The notes beneath the pieces are model-generated. The model saw only the letters and a list, made by a program, of their open reading frames with translations. It did no database searches and was not told the DNA's origin. 64,000 bases of DNA from Acidobacteriota bacterium (GTDB lineage: Bacteria > Acidobacteriota > Blastocatellia > Pyrinomonadales > Pyrinomonadaceae), in NCBI GenBank assembly GCA_016713675.1, contig JADJOS010000001.1, positions 1,488,001 through 1,552,000 on the forward strand, read 5' to 3'. The first letter of the stretch is position 1. Every line of letters begins with the position of its first letter. The translations under genes and the position numbers were made by a program. This document shows, piece after piece, positions 44,037 through 52,507 of the stretch.

Positions 44037-45131
44037 ATGCTAAATATCAAATCAAAAGATCAGTGTAAATGGGACATAGTGTCCCTTGGCGAAGTCATGC
44101 TAAGGCTGGATCCCGGCGACAAGCGGATCCACACGACCCGCTCATTTGAGGTCTGGGAGGGTGGCGGAGAGTACAATGTCGCCCGCGGTTTGAAGCGTTG
44201 TTTTGGCCTCGATGCCGCAGTTGTTACGGCGCTTGCCGACAATCCGGTCGGGCGACTTGTTCAAGATCTGATCTATCAGGGCGGCGTCGATCAGTCGCAC
44301 GTCAAATGGGCAAAATACGACGGCGTCGGCCGCACGGTCCGCAACGGAATGAACTTTACCGAACGTGGTTTCGGTGTCCGTGCGGCTCTAGGTTGCTCGG
44401 ATCGTGGTAACACCGCTGTTTCGCAGCTCAACAAAGGCGATATCGATTGGGAAAAGATCTTCGGTGACGAAGGAGCAAGATGGCTCCACACCGGCGGCAT
44501 CTTTTGCGCCTTGTCGGAATCCACACCCGAGGTCGCGAAAGAAGCGATGGAGATCGCCAAAAAACATGGCACCATCATCTCGTACGATCTCAACTACCGC
44601 AACTCGCTCTGGAAGGCGATCGGCGGCCAGGCCAAGGCTCAGGAAGTTAACCGCGACCTTGCTAAATACGTCGATGTGATGATCGGTAACGAAGAGGATT
44701 TTACGGCATGTCTTGGCTACGAGGTCGAAGGGCAGGACGAGAATCACTCGAAGCTCGACATCGTTAATTTCGAAAAAATGATTCGCCGGGCAGTTGCGGA
44801 ATTCCCAAATTTTGCGGTCGCCGCAACCACGCTTCGCAATGCAAAAACAGCGTCCATCAACGATTGGGGAGCAGTTTGCTTTACCGAAGGCGAACTTCAT
44901 CAGTCGATAATGCGGCCTGACCTCGACATCTTCGACCGCGTCGGCGGCGGCGATTCGTTTGCATCGGGTCTGATTTACGGGTTCCTGACCGGCGAATCTC
45001 CCGAATGGGCCGTCAATTGCGGAGCAGCTCACGGTGCACTCGCTATGACAACCCCTGGCGACACGACAACGGTCGGGCTCGCTGACGTTCTCAGAGTAAT
45101 GAAAGGCGGCGGTGCCCGTGTAGCAAGGTAA
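44037..45131 (+). CDS. kdgK: 2-dehydro-3-deoxygluconokinase-like PfkB kinase
   Basis: PfkB-family sugar kinase of 364 residues, expected to phosphorylate 2-keto-3-deoxygluconate to KDPG. N-terminal WDIVSLGEVMLRLDPGD, GGGEYNVARGLKRC (sugar binding), SYDLNYRNSLW, and the catalytic DRVGGGDSFASGL (GGGD in place of the usual GAGD). The family member is inferred from the neighbours KduD and Eda. It is 4 bp before eda. The 85-bp gap from kduD contains a degenerate AGCGATAGTGACTGAG repeat-like stretch. Confidence 0.9.
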   Translation: MLNIKSKDQCKWDIVSLGEVMLRLDPGDKRIHTTRSFEVWEGGGEYNVARGLKRCFGLDAAVVTALADNPVGRLVQDLIYQGGVDQSHVKWAKYDGVGRTVRNGMNFTERGFGVRAALGCSDRGNTAVSQLNKGDIDWEKIFGDEGARWLHTGGIFCALSESTPEVAKEAMEIAKKHGTIISYDLNYRNSLWKAIGGQAKAQEVNRDLAKYVDVMIGNEEDFTACLGYEVEGQDENHSKLDIVNFEKMIRRAVAEFPNFAVAATTLRNAKTASINDWGAVCFTEGELHQSIMRPDLDIFDRVGGGDSFASGLIYGFLTGESPEWAVNCGAAHGALAMTTPGDTTTVGLADVLRVMKGGGARVAR

Positions 45132-45135
45132 ACTT

Positions 45136-45786
45136 ATGACTAAAGCGGAAATTGTAAAACAGATCGAAGATGTCGGCCTTGTGCCGGTGGTGCGGGCTTC
45201 GTCAGCCGACGAGGCGATGCAGGTGATCGAAGCAATCAAGGCAGGCGGCGTGAACGTTCTCGAGATCACTATGACAGTCCCCGGAGCCGTGCACGTGATC
45301 GAGAAGGTCGCTGATAAATACGGCAGCGAAGTGCTCGTCGGAGCCGGAACAGTACTTGATCCTGAAACCGCTCGTGCCTGTCTACTGGCCGGAGCCCAGT
45401 TCATCGTCAGCCCTGCTCTGAATCTTGACACGATCGCTCTTTGTCACAGATACGGTGCACCGATAGCTCCGGGCGTTCTTACACCGACCGAGGTGATAAC
45501 AGCATGGAGTGCGGGCGTTGATTTTGTAAAGGTCTTTCCCTGCGGATCGGTTGGCGGTGCGAGCTATGTCAAAAACCTGAAGGGCCCGTTTCCACAAGTA
45601 AAGATAATCCCGACCGGAGGAGTCTCGCTCAAGACCGCCGCCGACTTTATCAAAGCCGGAGCCTCGGCCCTTGGCGTCGGAACCGATCTGGTCGATGTCA
45701 ACGCCATCCGCGAAGGGAACGCCCATATCATCACCGAACGAGCCCGACAGTTCATAGAGATCGTCCGCGATGCTCGGATCTCCTAA
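45136..45786 (+). CDS. eda: 2-dehydro-3-deoxy-phosphogluconate (KDPG) aldolase
   Basis: Splits KDPG into pyruvate and glyceraldehyde-3-phosphate. Class I aldolase with Schiff-base Lys132 in VDFVKVFPCG and Glu43 in VLEITMTVPG; GAGTVLDPE, IVSPALN, and IIPTGGVSLK also match. The length of 216 is typical. It ends the operon, followed by two terminators. Confidence 0.96.
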   Translation: MTKAEIVKQIEDVGLVPVVRASSADEAMQVIEAIKAGGVNVLEITMTVPGAVHVIEKVADKYGSEVLVGAGTVLDPETARACLLAGAQFIVSPALNLDTIALCHRYGAPIAPGVLTPTEVITAWSAGVDFVKVFPCGSVGGASYVKNLKGPFPQVKIIPTGGVSLKTAADFIKAGASALGVGTDLVDVNAIREGNAHIITERARQFIEIVRDARIS

Positions 45787-45809
45787 ATTCGCAATCTCAA
45801 ACTAAAAAG

Positions 45810-45845
45810 CCTCCGTCGCATGTGGGTCAAATACTGCGACGGAGG
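45810..45845 (+). terminator. Terminator after eda
   Basis: CCTCCGTCGC and GCGACGGAGG, a perfect 10-bp stem with a 16-base loop, then TTT. It lies 24 bp after the eda stop. Confidence 0.8.
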
Positions 45846-45960
45846 TTTCCACGAACGGTGGGAGACAGGGAGACCAAAAGCCACTTAAGGCTCAATTTTC
45901 AATTCCCGAAGGTAACCAGTGGGAGTCTGATTAGTGGGAGTTTCTATGTAGTAATGAGAA

Positions 45961-45999
45961 AAATCGCAAAAACCTTTCAAGGTTTTTGCGATTTTTTTT
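45961..45999. terminator. Strong bidirectional terminator
   Basis: AAATCGCAAAAACCTT and AAGGTTTTTGCGATTT are perfect 16-bp arms with a 2-base loop and a long T-run. It separates the eda operon from the minus-strand riboflavin synthase gene. Confidence 0.9.
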
Positions 46000-46060
46000 C
46001 GAAACTGATCTGAAGTGCCTATGTTTACTGGGCTTTATGACGCAAAAAAATATGGATCAG

Positions 46061-46660
46061 TCAAGGGGTTTCCTGCAGATCGAGCATTCTTTCGACGTAT
46101 TTAGCGATGACATCGGCCTCTAGATTGACCGGATCACCCGGTTTCAGGCTTGAGATATTTGTCATTTCCCAGGTCTTTGGAATTACGGCGATCTCGAAAT
46201 GATCATTTGCAAGCGATGCGACCGTGAGGCTGATGCCTTCGACGGTGACCGAACCCTTGTAAACAAGATAGCGCGCGAATTCGAGTGCGAAGCCGACACG
46301 TACGGTCCAAAAGCCACCTTCGCGAGTCGCTGAAAGGAAGGTGCCGCGGCCGTCAACATGTCCCTGGACGATGTGGCCTCCGAGACGAGTAGCAGGTGTG
46401 ACGGCTCGCTCGAGATTGACCGGCGAGCCCTCACCGAGATTTCCCAGCGTGGTCTTATCGAGTGTTTCCGGGGAGACATCGGCGGCGAATGACTCCTTTG
46501 TCACATCAAGAGCAGTCAGGCATACGCCGTTGACCGCAATTGAATCACCGTTTGAAATGTCGGAGGTAATGAGCGTTGCCGCGATTTTGATCCTCTCGCC
46601 GCCGGCGAATGGCTCGCGACTTCTGACCCTCCCGAGTTCTTCTATAAGTCCTGTAAACAT
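46061..46660 (-). CDS. ribE: Riboflavin synthase, alpha subunit
   Basis: Dismutates two 6,7-dimethyl-8-ribityllumazines to riboflavin. Starts with the conserved MFTGLIEELGRV. The two lumazine-binding repeats each carry the family motif: GDSIAVNGVCLTAL and FAADVSPETL in the first (1-~95), GGHIVQGHVDGRG, KGSVTVEGISLTV and IPKTWEMTNI in the second. The length of 199 is typical. It begins 3 bp after the Kir channel stop, so it is translated from the channel transcript. No FMN riboswitch is seen. Confidence 0.97.
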   Translation of the reverse strand: MFTGLIEELGRVRSREPFAGGERIKIAATLITSDISNGDSIAVNGVCLTALDVTKESFAADVSPETLDKTTLGNLGEGSPVNLERAVTPATRLGGHIVQGHVDGRGTFLSATREGGFWTVRVGFALEFARYLVYKGSVTVEGISLTVASLANDHFEIAVIPKTWEMTNISSLKPGDPVNLEADVIAKYVERMLDLQETP

Positions 46661-46663
46661 AAA

Positions 46664-47638
46664 TTATGACGCCGGTTCGATCTCTGAGAGTTTGCGGGCG
46701 TCGATCGAGATCGGTTCTCCGTCTTCGACCTCGTTGTAATAATTGACGAATTTAAAACCGCAGCGTATCTCCTCCGGTTTGTATGAGGATCGCGAATGTA
46801 CGGTCTGAGCAAATGTCTCGTCGGTCGCGGTCAATAGGATCAGGAACTCAGCGTCGGTTCGCTTGTAATCGAGCTGCGTCAGGCCGTGGAGCGGCGACCT
46901 TTCATCGATCGGATGGACGACGGTCCAGCCGAGCGGGAAGAACGTTACTTTATCGCGTTCGAGTTCTAGAAAATCGAATCGCCGAACCTGTTTGCCGTCC
47001 TCGTTCACAAATCTGGCGAACAGTACCTTGACCTCGACCTCGATCAGCTGATTATTACGGCCGTTGATCATACGAAACATCAGCCCGTCGATCCCGCGAT
47101 ACGGTGCGATCACGCATACGTTGCTGAATATGACCTTTGCCGTTGGCCGGGCAAACCGGGCGAAAACGACGCCGGTGATCAAGGCATTTGCGAGCAAACT
47201 GTAATACGATTCGATAGTGACCAACAGATTTGGAATTATGCCGACAGGATGTATCGTACCGTAACCGATGGTAGCGAATGTCTGGACGCTAAAGAAAAAT
47301 CCCGTTAGAAATACGTTCGCCATCGGCGTCGACGACGTATCAACTAACGAACCATCGCCGGTCACCGTATATGCCAGACCGAACAGAATATTACTGACAA
47401 AATACAAGAGCAGAACGAGCAGCAGGAACGTTCTCCATTTCATCGTCAGCAGAGTGTGATAAAGATTGAGCGATGTGAAAAGCGGCAGTCCGGTCCGTTG
47501 GACGTTGAATGAACCGTCCGGATTCAGAAGCCGTTGACGGCTCTGCCCAGATACGACCGCGCCAAAACCGAGATCACGATCTTCCTCTCTAAGAAAGTCG
47601 TCTGCCGTTAATGCGTTTTCCAGCGATCGTTCGTTCAC
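46664..47638 (-). CDS. Inward-rectifier potassium channel (KirBac type)
   Basis: Tetrameric K+ channel of the inner membrane. Cytosolic N-terminus with the slide-helix region, TM1 (about 69-92), pore helix and selectivity filter TIGYG at 123-127 (TFATIGYGTIHP), TM2 (about 139-163), then the immunoglobulin-like cytosolic domain (FSNVCVIAPYRGIDGLMFRM, VKVLFARFV, HPIDERSPLHGLT). The length of 324 matches KirBac proteins. Coupled to ribE with a 3-bp gap, an unusual pairing with no obvious reason. Confidence 0.95.
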   Translation of the reverse strand: MNERSLENALTADDFLREEDRDLGFGAVVSGQSRQRLLNPDGSFNVQRTGLPLFTSLNLYHTLLTMKWRTFLLLVLLLYFVSNILFGLAYTVTGDGSLVDTSSTPMANVFLTGFFFSVQTFATIGYGTIHPVGIIPNLLVTIESYYSLLANALITGVVFARFARPTAKVIFSNVCVIAPYRGIDGLMFRMINGRNNQLIEVEVKVLFARFVNEDGKQVRRFDFLELERDKVTFFPLGWTVVHPIDERSPLHGLTQLDYKRTDAEFLILLTATDETFAQTVHSRSSYKPEEIRCGFKFVNYYNEVEDGEPISIDARKLSEIEPAS

Positions 47639-47720
47639 TTATGATGCGATTATAGCGAGCGGGCCGGAGAATTGTAAAAGTTGATTGGTTTTTCGCTCTC
47701 TTTGATGCTGAAATATTTAT

Positions 47721-48260
47721 ATGGCTGAAGCAAAAAACCAGGAACTCGAACCGCCGAAACTCAAGATCGTGAACGGCGAACCCGACGTATCGTCACTCGC
47801 CGATCTGCTCGAGTGGTTTCTCAATTTTGACGAACGCACCGCACGAATGCGGCTCGCATATACCGAAGAACTCTTTCAGTGGAAACAGTCTAATGACGAG
47901 GCGAATGGCATCGGGACGTATCCTTTTGAGAACGCCGAGGCAAGATTTGCTGTTGGTGCGATACAGGCTTTGAAAGAAAATAGCTCTGAGCCGCAGCTGC
48001 AGATATGGATCACCGAAGTTCTCGAAGCTCTCGGTGCGGCACGTGAAATGAAGACCGAAATGTCCAATGCGTATCGTCTCGACGATGCCGACCCCGAGGC
48101 ATTCGCTCTTAAGAAGGCCGAGAAGCTTACAACAACCAACGAAAAACGCCTGTATCTGTCGAATTGCTGGTTCGAAGTTCTTTATACTGCGGAGGCTAGA
48201 TTTCTTGGCTACGTCTATCAAGAACTCTACGGCCGGCCGTTCGCTCCCGCGACTATTTGA
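47721..48260 (+). CDS. Uncharacterised 179-residue cytosolic protein
   Basis: No family is recognised. It has no signal or membrane segment. The protein is acidic and mostly helical, with Trp/Phe-rich spots LLEWFLNFDERTARMRL and CWFEVLYTAEARFLGYVYQELYGRPF. Good coding character: it is uninterrupted and on its own promoter region after the divergent Kir gene. Its last 8 bp overlap the 3' end of the YpfJ-like gene on the other strand. Confidence 0.7.
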   Translation: MAEAKNQELEPPKLKIVNGEPDVSSLADLLEWFLNFDERTARMRLAYTEELFQWKQSNDEANGIGTYPFENAEARFAVGAIQALKENSSEPQLQIWITEVLEALGAAREMKTEMSNAYRLDDADPEAFALKKAEKLTTTNEKRLYLSNCWFEVLYTAEARFLGYVYQELYGRPFAPATI

Positions 48261-49074
48261 ACGTCTGACATTGCTGCATGCTGCCAGACTGAATTCCTTT
48301 CGCGAAATACTGCATTCTCTGCTGAGCGCTGCCGTGCGTGAATGAATCGGGTATGATGTAACCCTGCGTACGTTTTTGGATCATATCGTCACCAACGGCG
48401 GCGGCTGCTCGAATGGCCTCCTCGGCGTCACCTGTTTCGAGGCGTCCCTGTTTCGCGGCGAAATTTGCCCAGATGCCTGCGTAGCAGTCAGCCTGAAGTT
48501 CGAGAGCTACGGAAAGACGATTGTTGCTGCCGGCACGCTGAACCTTGTCCATAACGCCCGTCAGGTTTTGGATGTGATGTCCATATTCGTGTGCGATCAC
48601 ATAAGCTTGGGCAAAGTCGCCCGGCGCTTTGAACTCACGCTGCAGTTCATTAAAGAAAGCAAAATCGAGATAGAGTTTTTCATCGCCGGGGCAATAGAAT
48701 GGGCCGGTCGCGGCCTCGGCATATCCGCAGGCTGATTGGACCTGACCTGTGAAAAGGACCAGCTTCGGGGCACGAAACGGGACGCGCGACTGCTGAGGCA
48801 GGATCTGTTTCCATGCATCCTCGAGATTTCCCATGATAGCGCCGACGAATTGGCGGTTTTGGTCTTGGGTGACAGCTTTGTTCACCGTCGTTCCCGGGGC
48901 GGGGACTTCCTGCGGACCGGAAGACTGCAGCAATTGGCTCGGGTCGCCGCCGCATAAATAAATCGCAAGTGCGAGCACGAGCACACCGATACTGCCGCCG
49001 CCGATCGCTATTCCTCGTCCGCTGCCGCGTCGATCCTCTATATTGTCGCTCTGCCGCTGATCTTGCCAACGCAT
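48253..49074 (-). CDS. Neutral zinc metallopeptidase, YpfJ family
   Basis: Membrane-anchored protease-like protein. The start MRWQDQRQSDNIEDRRG at 49074 is the family N-terminus. One membrane helix (about 24-43) is followed by the family region KAVTQDQNRQFVGAIMGNLEDAW, VLFTGQVQSACG, PFYCPGDEKLYLD, the zinc motif HEYGHH (162-167), ELQADCYAGIWA (third ligand) and SFTHGSAQQRMQYF. All residues are present, and the length of 273 fits. The substrate is unknown in any organism. Confidence 0.94.
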   Translation of the reverse strand: MRWQDQRQSDNIEDRRGSGRGIAIGGGSIGVLVLALAIYLCGGDPSQLLQSSGPQEVPAPGTTVNKAVTQDQNRQFVGAIMGNLEDAWKQILPQQSRVPFRAPKLVLFTGQVQSACGYAEAATGPFYCPGDEKLYLDFAFFNELQREFKAPGDFAQAYVIAHEYGHHIQNLTGVMDKVQRAGSNNRLSVALELQADCYAGIWANFAAKQGRLETGDAEEAIRAAAAVGDDMIQKRTQGYIIPDSFTHGSAQQRMQYFAKGIQSGSMQQCQTFK

Positions 49075-49385
49075 AAAGATTGTCCTCTCTCGTCCGTCAG
49101 AATTATCGATCGATTGCTGTGATTCTAGCATTTCCGAACACGTCAGCGAAGGAATTTGGAACATTTTTATCGCACTTTCGGAACAGCTGTTGCGGATTTG
49201 AGTTCGGTCATAGATTGCTTGGTGGCCGAGTGCATCAGTTATGAAATAAAAGCCGAAAGGCCGGGCAAAAAAATTAACGTCCGAACGTCCGCAAAATCTT
49301 GACAGAATAAGATTTAGAGGATTATGATGCAACTGAGTTTTAGTTTCGGTTTTCTCTCCGCGTTTCCAAAATATAGGAGGCACTA
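49075..49385. other. Intergenic region between the YpfJ-like gene and HU
   Basis: No gene is supported in these 311 bp. The minus-strand frame of the YpfJ-like gene stays open through it, but the encoded sequence lacks protein character. The right end holds the HU promoter. Confidence 0.5.
49299..49327 (+). promoter_or_regulatory. Candidate sigma-70 promoter of the HU gene
   Basis: TTGACA (49299-49304), 17 bp, TTATGA (49322-49327). AGGAGG lies 6 bp before the HU ATG at 49386. Confidence 0.6.
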
Positions 49386-49661
49386 ATGATCAAACTAGAC
49401 ATCGTCAACCTGGTCGCAGAACGGACCGGCGTGCCGAAACAGAAGGCCGAGCAGGTCGTCGATTCGCTTTTTGAAGCGATGAAGGATGCTCTTGCGCATG
49501 GCAAGAGGATCGAGTTGCGAGGATTTGGCGTTTTTGTCGTTAAGGCCCGCAAACGCGGCGTCGGCCGCAACCCGCGAACAGGCAAAGAAGTGCCGATCCC
49601 GGCGGGCAAGACAATTCGATTCAAACCGGGCAAAGAGCTGTCGGCAAAAGCCGTTGGTTGA
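49386..49661 (+). CDS. HU/IHF-family DNA-binding protein
   Basis: A small histone-like protein (91 residues) that bends and compacts DNA as a dimer. Standard features: MIKLDIVNLVAERTGVPKQKAEQVVDSLF helices (split here as family hallmark), GKRIELRGFGVF, KARKRGVGRNPRTGKE with the arm loop GRNPRTG, and IRFKPGKEL. A strong AGGAGG site and promoter suggest high expression. Confidence 0.96.
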   Translation: MIKLDIVNLVAERTGVPKQKAEQVVDSLFEAMKDALAHGKRIELRGFGVFVVKARKRGVGRNPRTGKEVPIPAGKTIRFKPGKELSAKAVG

Positions 49662-49756
49662 TTTTCGTTAAGTTCTATCCGATGATTAGATCGTTGATCG
49701 CGTAATTAGCGACGTTTCGCTCGCGGTTTGCGATCTTTCTCTTTCTAACCTACCTG

Positions 49757-50785
49757 ATGACCGATCCTGAGCAGATAGATCAACAATACTACTACGACCG
49801 GCCGGCGATGAAACCGACGGCCCGGACCTACGTTCGGCATTTTGCACTTCTTGTCATTACGTTTTTTACGTCAATGGTGGCAGGCGTAATGTTTCCTTTC
49901 GGCCCGATCAACACCTTGCCGGACGACGACCCGCAAACTGCGGCCCAGGTCCTGGAGTTCATCATTAACCTGCCCGTTAAGTATGCAGGATTGATCGGTT
50001 CGACGGTCAACGAGATAGTCACAAATCCGGCAGTTCTAAGTTACGGGCTTAAATTTTCGCTATCTTTGATCTTCATACTCTTTTGCCATGAGATGGGGCA
50101 TTACATCGCTTGCCGACTTTATAGGGTCGACGCGACGTTGCCGTTCTTTATCCCGACGCCGCCGCTCATTGGGCCCGCCGGGACCTTTGGGGCGTTTATC
50201 AAAATAATGTCTCCGATGCCGTCGCGACGAGCGGTCTTTGACATTGGCGTCGCCGGGCCGATCGCAGGATTTATCGCGCTAATTCCGATAGCATTGACGG
50301 GAGTCGCTACCATGGAGATCGCTACTCCGGCGCAGGTCGCAAGTTCTCAGGGCGGGTTGATCTTTTCGGATCCGATCTTTATGCGAATGGTCGCGTATTT
50401 GTTCGGTGTAGACCTCAATTTTGGGATCGGGAATGCCTTTTATTTCGCCGCGTGGGTTGGTCTGCTGGTCACTGCACTTAATCTAATTCCGTCGGGGCAA
50501 CTCGACGGCGGGCATGCGATCTATGCGGTATTTGGCAAGTCCGTGCATAAGTGGACAGGCCGGATCGCGTTTCCAGTCATGGCGATACTTTCTATCTTCG
50601 GGATGTATTTTTTTAATAGCCCAAGCGGCTTCCTGATAGCGATCATTCTTGCGGTAATGATGCGTGTCGGCCACCCCGAACCGCTGGATCAATCACCGCT
50701 CGACGCAAAACGCAAGGTCATCGCGTTTGCGACGCTAGTGATTTTTGCACTGTGCTTCGTGCCGTTTCCGATCAGGATCAGTTAA
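49757..50785 (+). CDS. Site-2-protease family intramembrane metalloprotease (M50)
   Basis: Polytopic membrane protease of 342 residues. The zinc motif HEMGH is at 111-115 within a hydrophobic helix (FILFCHEMGHYIAC), and the third ligand is in LNLIPSGQLDGGH (about 245), both as in S2P enzymes. No PDZ domain is visible. FFIPTPPLIGPAGTFGAFIKI and PSRRAVFDIGVAGPIAGF match the plant EGY/bacterial S2P subgroup. It may release a membrane-held regulator; no anti-sigma factor is adjacent. It starts 95 bp after HU. Confidence 0.93.
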   Translation: MTDPEQIDQQYYYDRPAMKPTARTYVRHFALLVITFFTSMVAGVMFPFGPINTLPDDDPQTAAQVLEFIINLPVKYAGLIGSTVNEIVTNPAVLSYGLKFSLSLIFILFCHEMGHYIACRLYRVDATLPFFIPTPPLIGPAGTFGAFIKIMSPMPSRRAVFDIGVAGPIAGFIALIPIALTGVATMEIATPAQVASSQGGLIFSDPIFMRMVAYLFGVDLNFGIGNAFYFAAWVGLLVTALNLIPSGQLDGGHAIYAVFGKSVHKWTGRIAFPVMAILSIFGMYFFNSPSGFLIAIILAVMMRVGHPEPLDQSPLDAKRKVIAFATLVIFALCFVPFPIRIS

Positions 50786-50791
50786 GAATTA

Positions 50792-50897
50792 TTTGCCGCG
50801 AAAAAGCACAAAAACGCAATAAAGAGGAAGCCGTCAATTGAGTCGGTTTCCTCTTTTCGATTCCTACCTTGCGCGATCTGTGTCCTCTCGCGGCAAA
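50792..50897. repeat. Palindromic intergenic repeat (TTGCCGCGA family) with internal terminator
   Basis: TTTGCCGCGA (50792-50801) and TCGCGGCAAA (50888-50897) are perfect inverted ends. The left part GCCGCGAAAAAGCACAAAA is the same as at 4871-4889. The centre (50821-50856) is an independent terminator-like stem AAAGAGGAA-CCG / CGG-TTCCTCTTTT between two convergent genes. Confidence 0.75.
50821..50856. terminator. Bidirectional terminator between the M50 gene and the 50904 gene
   Basis: AAAGAGGAAGCCG and CGGTTTCCTCTTT form a stem with a short loop, followed by TTTT. Nested in the palindromic repeat. Confidence 0.75.
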
Positions 50898-50903
50898 TTT
50901 TTC

Positions 50904-51884
50904 CTATGTTACGGATGCAGGCAGCAAGCCCTTTATTTCCTTGACCATTTTCTCGACATCTTCCTGGCCGTCGAGGGCGATCATGAAGAAATCGTAGCTT
51001 GTTTTGAAACAGACCATGCCGTTGCCAAAGAACCAGACGCCCTCAAGCAGCGGGTTGCCGCCGATGATCGAGCCGATCGGGAAACCCGTAACTGCGGCAG
51101 GATTGAGTACATTTGTCATCATTACGGCGCCTGACGCAAATGAAAATGCACCAAGCAGCGGTGCTCCAATGCGTTTGGCGATGTCGCGTTCGAAGGCGAT
51201 GCGTTCGGCGTCGGCGTCGGAAAGCTGGCCTTTGGCGATCATGTCCTCGCGGCGTTTAAGATAGCCGTCGAACTGTTCAGCAAGCTTCTTGACCGACCAT
51301 GTCGGTATTGCCGAATTGAGCAGCCAATGCGAACTGATACCTGTGAATACCACACCGAGCCCGGCTCCGATCGCCATCGAAACGCCTGTCGTCGCGGCCC
51401 TCACCGGGTCTTCTGCCGCCCAATCAACTGCTTTTTTGGCCGATCTTACACCTGCGTCCAGGGTCGATGTGACCGACGAGCCAAAACCGACCACCTTGGC
51501 GACACGTTTTGTATTCGTGCTTGCAGCGTCATACGCGTCGTCGAAAATATCACCGGCTTTGTCGACTACCTCTACGACGGCCGTTCCGGCCTTGTGACCG
51601 GCGTCAACGGCGACATCCCGGACCGGCTCACTTACGCTCCACGCTGATCTGGCAGTATCGGTAGCGGTATTGATAACGTCACCGGCGACCTTGACGGCCT
51701 GCTTTCCGACCTCAGTTTTCTCTGCCTCGGTCTTAACGTATTCAGCGCCCTTTTGGGCCGTATCATAGACAACACGGGCTCCGCCCTCGATCTTTTCCTT
51801 CAGGCCAAGCTGAGAATCGATCTCCTCAAGCTTTTCGGTCGCTTTCTTTTGCCAGCGGTCAAATTTCTCTTTGTAGTCGCTCAT
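50904..51884 (-). CDS. Uncharacterised Ala/Val/Lys-rich helical protein
   Basis: Not recognised. The first 150 residues are amphipathic and repetitive (EKLEEIDSQLG, AGDVINTATDTARSAWSVSEP, DAGHKAGTAVVEVVDKAGD), like apolipoprotein or LEA-type helices, with 11-residue-like periodicity. Then come moderately hydrophobic glycine/alanine stretches (MAIGAGLGVVFTG, GAFSFASGAVMMTNVL, GFPIGSIIGGNPLLEGVWFF) that could contact a membrane. No signal peptide. This suggests a membrane-surface or stress-protective protein, which is inference only. Confidence 0.75.
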   Translation of the reverse strand: MSDYKEKFDRWQKKATEKLEEIDSQLGLKEKIEGGARVVYDTAQKGAEYVKTEAEKTEVGKQAVKVAGDVINTATDTARSAWSVSEPVRDVAVDAGHKAGTAVVEVVDKAGDIFDDAYDAASTNTKRVAKVVGFGSSVTSTLDAGVRSAKKAVDWAAEDPVRAATTGVSMAIGAGLGVVFTGISSHWLLNSAIPTWSVKKLAEQFDGYLKRREDMIAKGQLSDADAERIAFERDIAKRIGAPLLGAFSFASGAVMMTNVLNPAAVTGFPIGSIIGGNPLLEGVWFFGNGMVCFKTSYDFFMIALDGQEDVEKMVKEIKGLLPASVT

Positions 51885-52031
51885 AACGGTTTCCTTTTTA
51901 CTGCAAACTCACTTATCAAATACGTTCTGCCAGTTGTGATAGTTCGCTCATAATCATCAAGGCTATCATTACACCGATGAGCGGCCGATTCAATAGATTT
52001 TTGCGATAAATTTGGTATTCTTACTTCTCAT

Positions 52032-52238
52032 ATGCCACAAGTTAAATGCCCCAATTGCGGTAAGGAAGTAGAATTCAGCGGTAACGAATTTAGGCCGTTT
52101 TGCTCTGAACGTTGCAAGCTCCTGGATTTTGGAGCATGGGCTGACGGTGATTACAGTCTCCCGGCGGAAACCGCCGATCTTTCGGACGAAGACATAGACG
52201 CGATCGAAAAAGCGTTTGAGGAAAGTGAACAGGTATGA
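52032..52238 (+). CDS. yacG: YacG family zinc protein (DNA gyrase inhibitor)
   Basis: Small zinc-ribbon protein of 68 residues with four Cys ligands: C6 and C9 in CPNCGK, C24 and C28 in FCSERCKLLDFGAW. In E. coli YacG binds GyrB and blocks DNA binding. The acidic C-terminal helix (DLSDEDIDAIEKAFEES) is also usual. It shares ATGA with the next gene. Confidence 0.93.
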   Translation: MPQVKCPNCGKEVEFSGNEFRPFCSERCKLLDFGAWADGDYSLPAETADLSDEDIDAIEKAFEESEQV

Positions 52239-52501
52239 TCAACTCTGGCGTTCTATTGGATGTTGCCTCGCCGCTGGGCGGCGGGATCGGTGCGATAGCC
52301 GGTGTAGTGTTTCTGCTGATCTGTCTCGCAGCCGCATACATTGCTTTTCGATTGCTCAAAAAGTCGGTAAAAATGGCGTTTCGTTTGATCATAGTCGGGA
52401 TCATTATCTTGATCGCGATCGCCGGCAGTGTTTCATTTTGGTGGCTGGGCACGAGCAAATCGCCGCGTCCGGCACCTCCTCGCACGAACCAAACACGATA
52501 G
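52235..52501 (+). CDS. Small membrane protein, unrecognised
   Basis: 88 residues with two hydrophobic helices (IGAIAGVVFLLICLAAAYIA and LIIVGIIILIAIAGSVSFW), separated by a basic loop (RLLKKSVKMAFR), and a Pro/Ser/Arg tail. It starts inside the yacG stop (ATGA), so translation is coupled, and ends 6 bp before the MFS gene. Function is unknown. Confidence 0.8.
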   Translation: MINSGVLLDVASPLGGGIGAIAGVVFLLICLAAAYIAFRLLKKSVKMAFRLIIVGIIILIAIAGSVSFWWLGTSKSPRPAPPRTNQTR

Positions 52502-52507
52502 CAGCCG

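Noticed and set aside
44388..45431. Antisense 347-residue reading frame
   Set aside because: Opposite kdgK and eda, both unmistakable genes.
46661..47720. FMN riboswitch for ribE
   Set aside because: ribE has only 3 bp of leader after the Kir stop, and no RFN-element sequence is seen before Kir.
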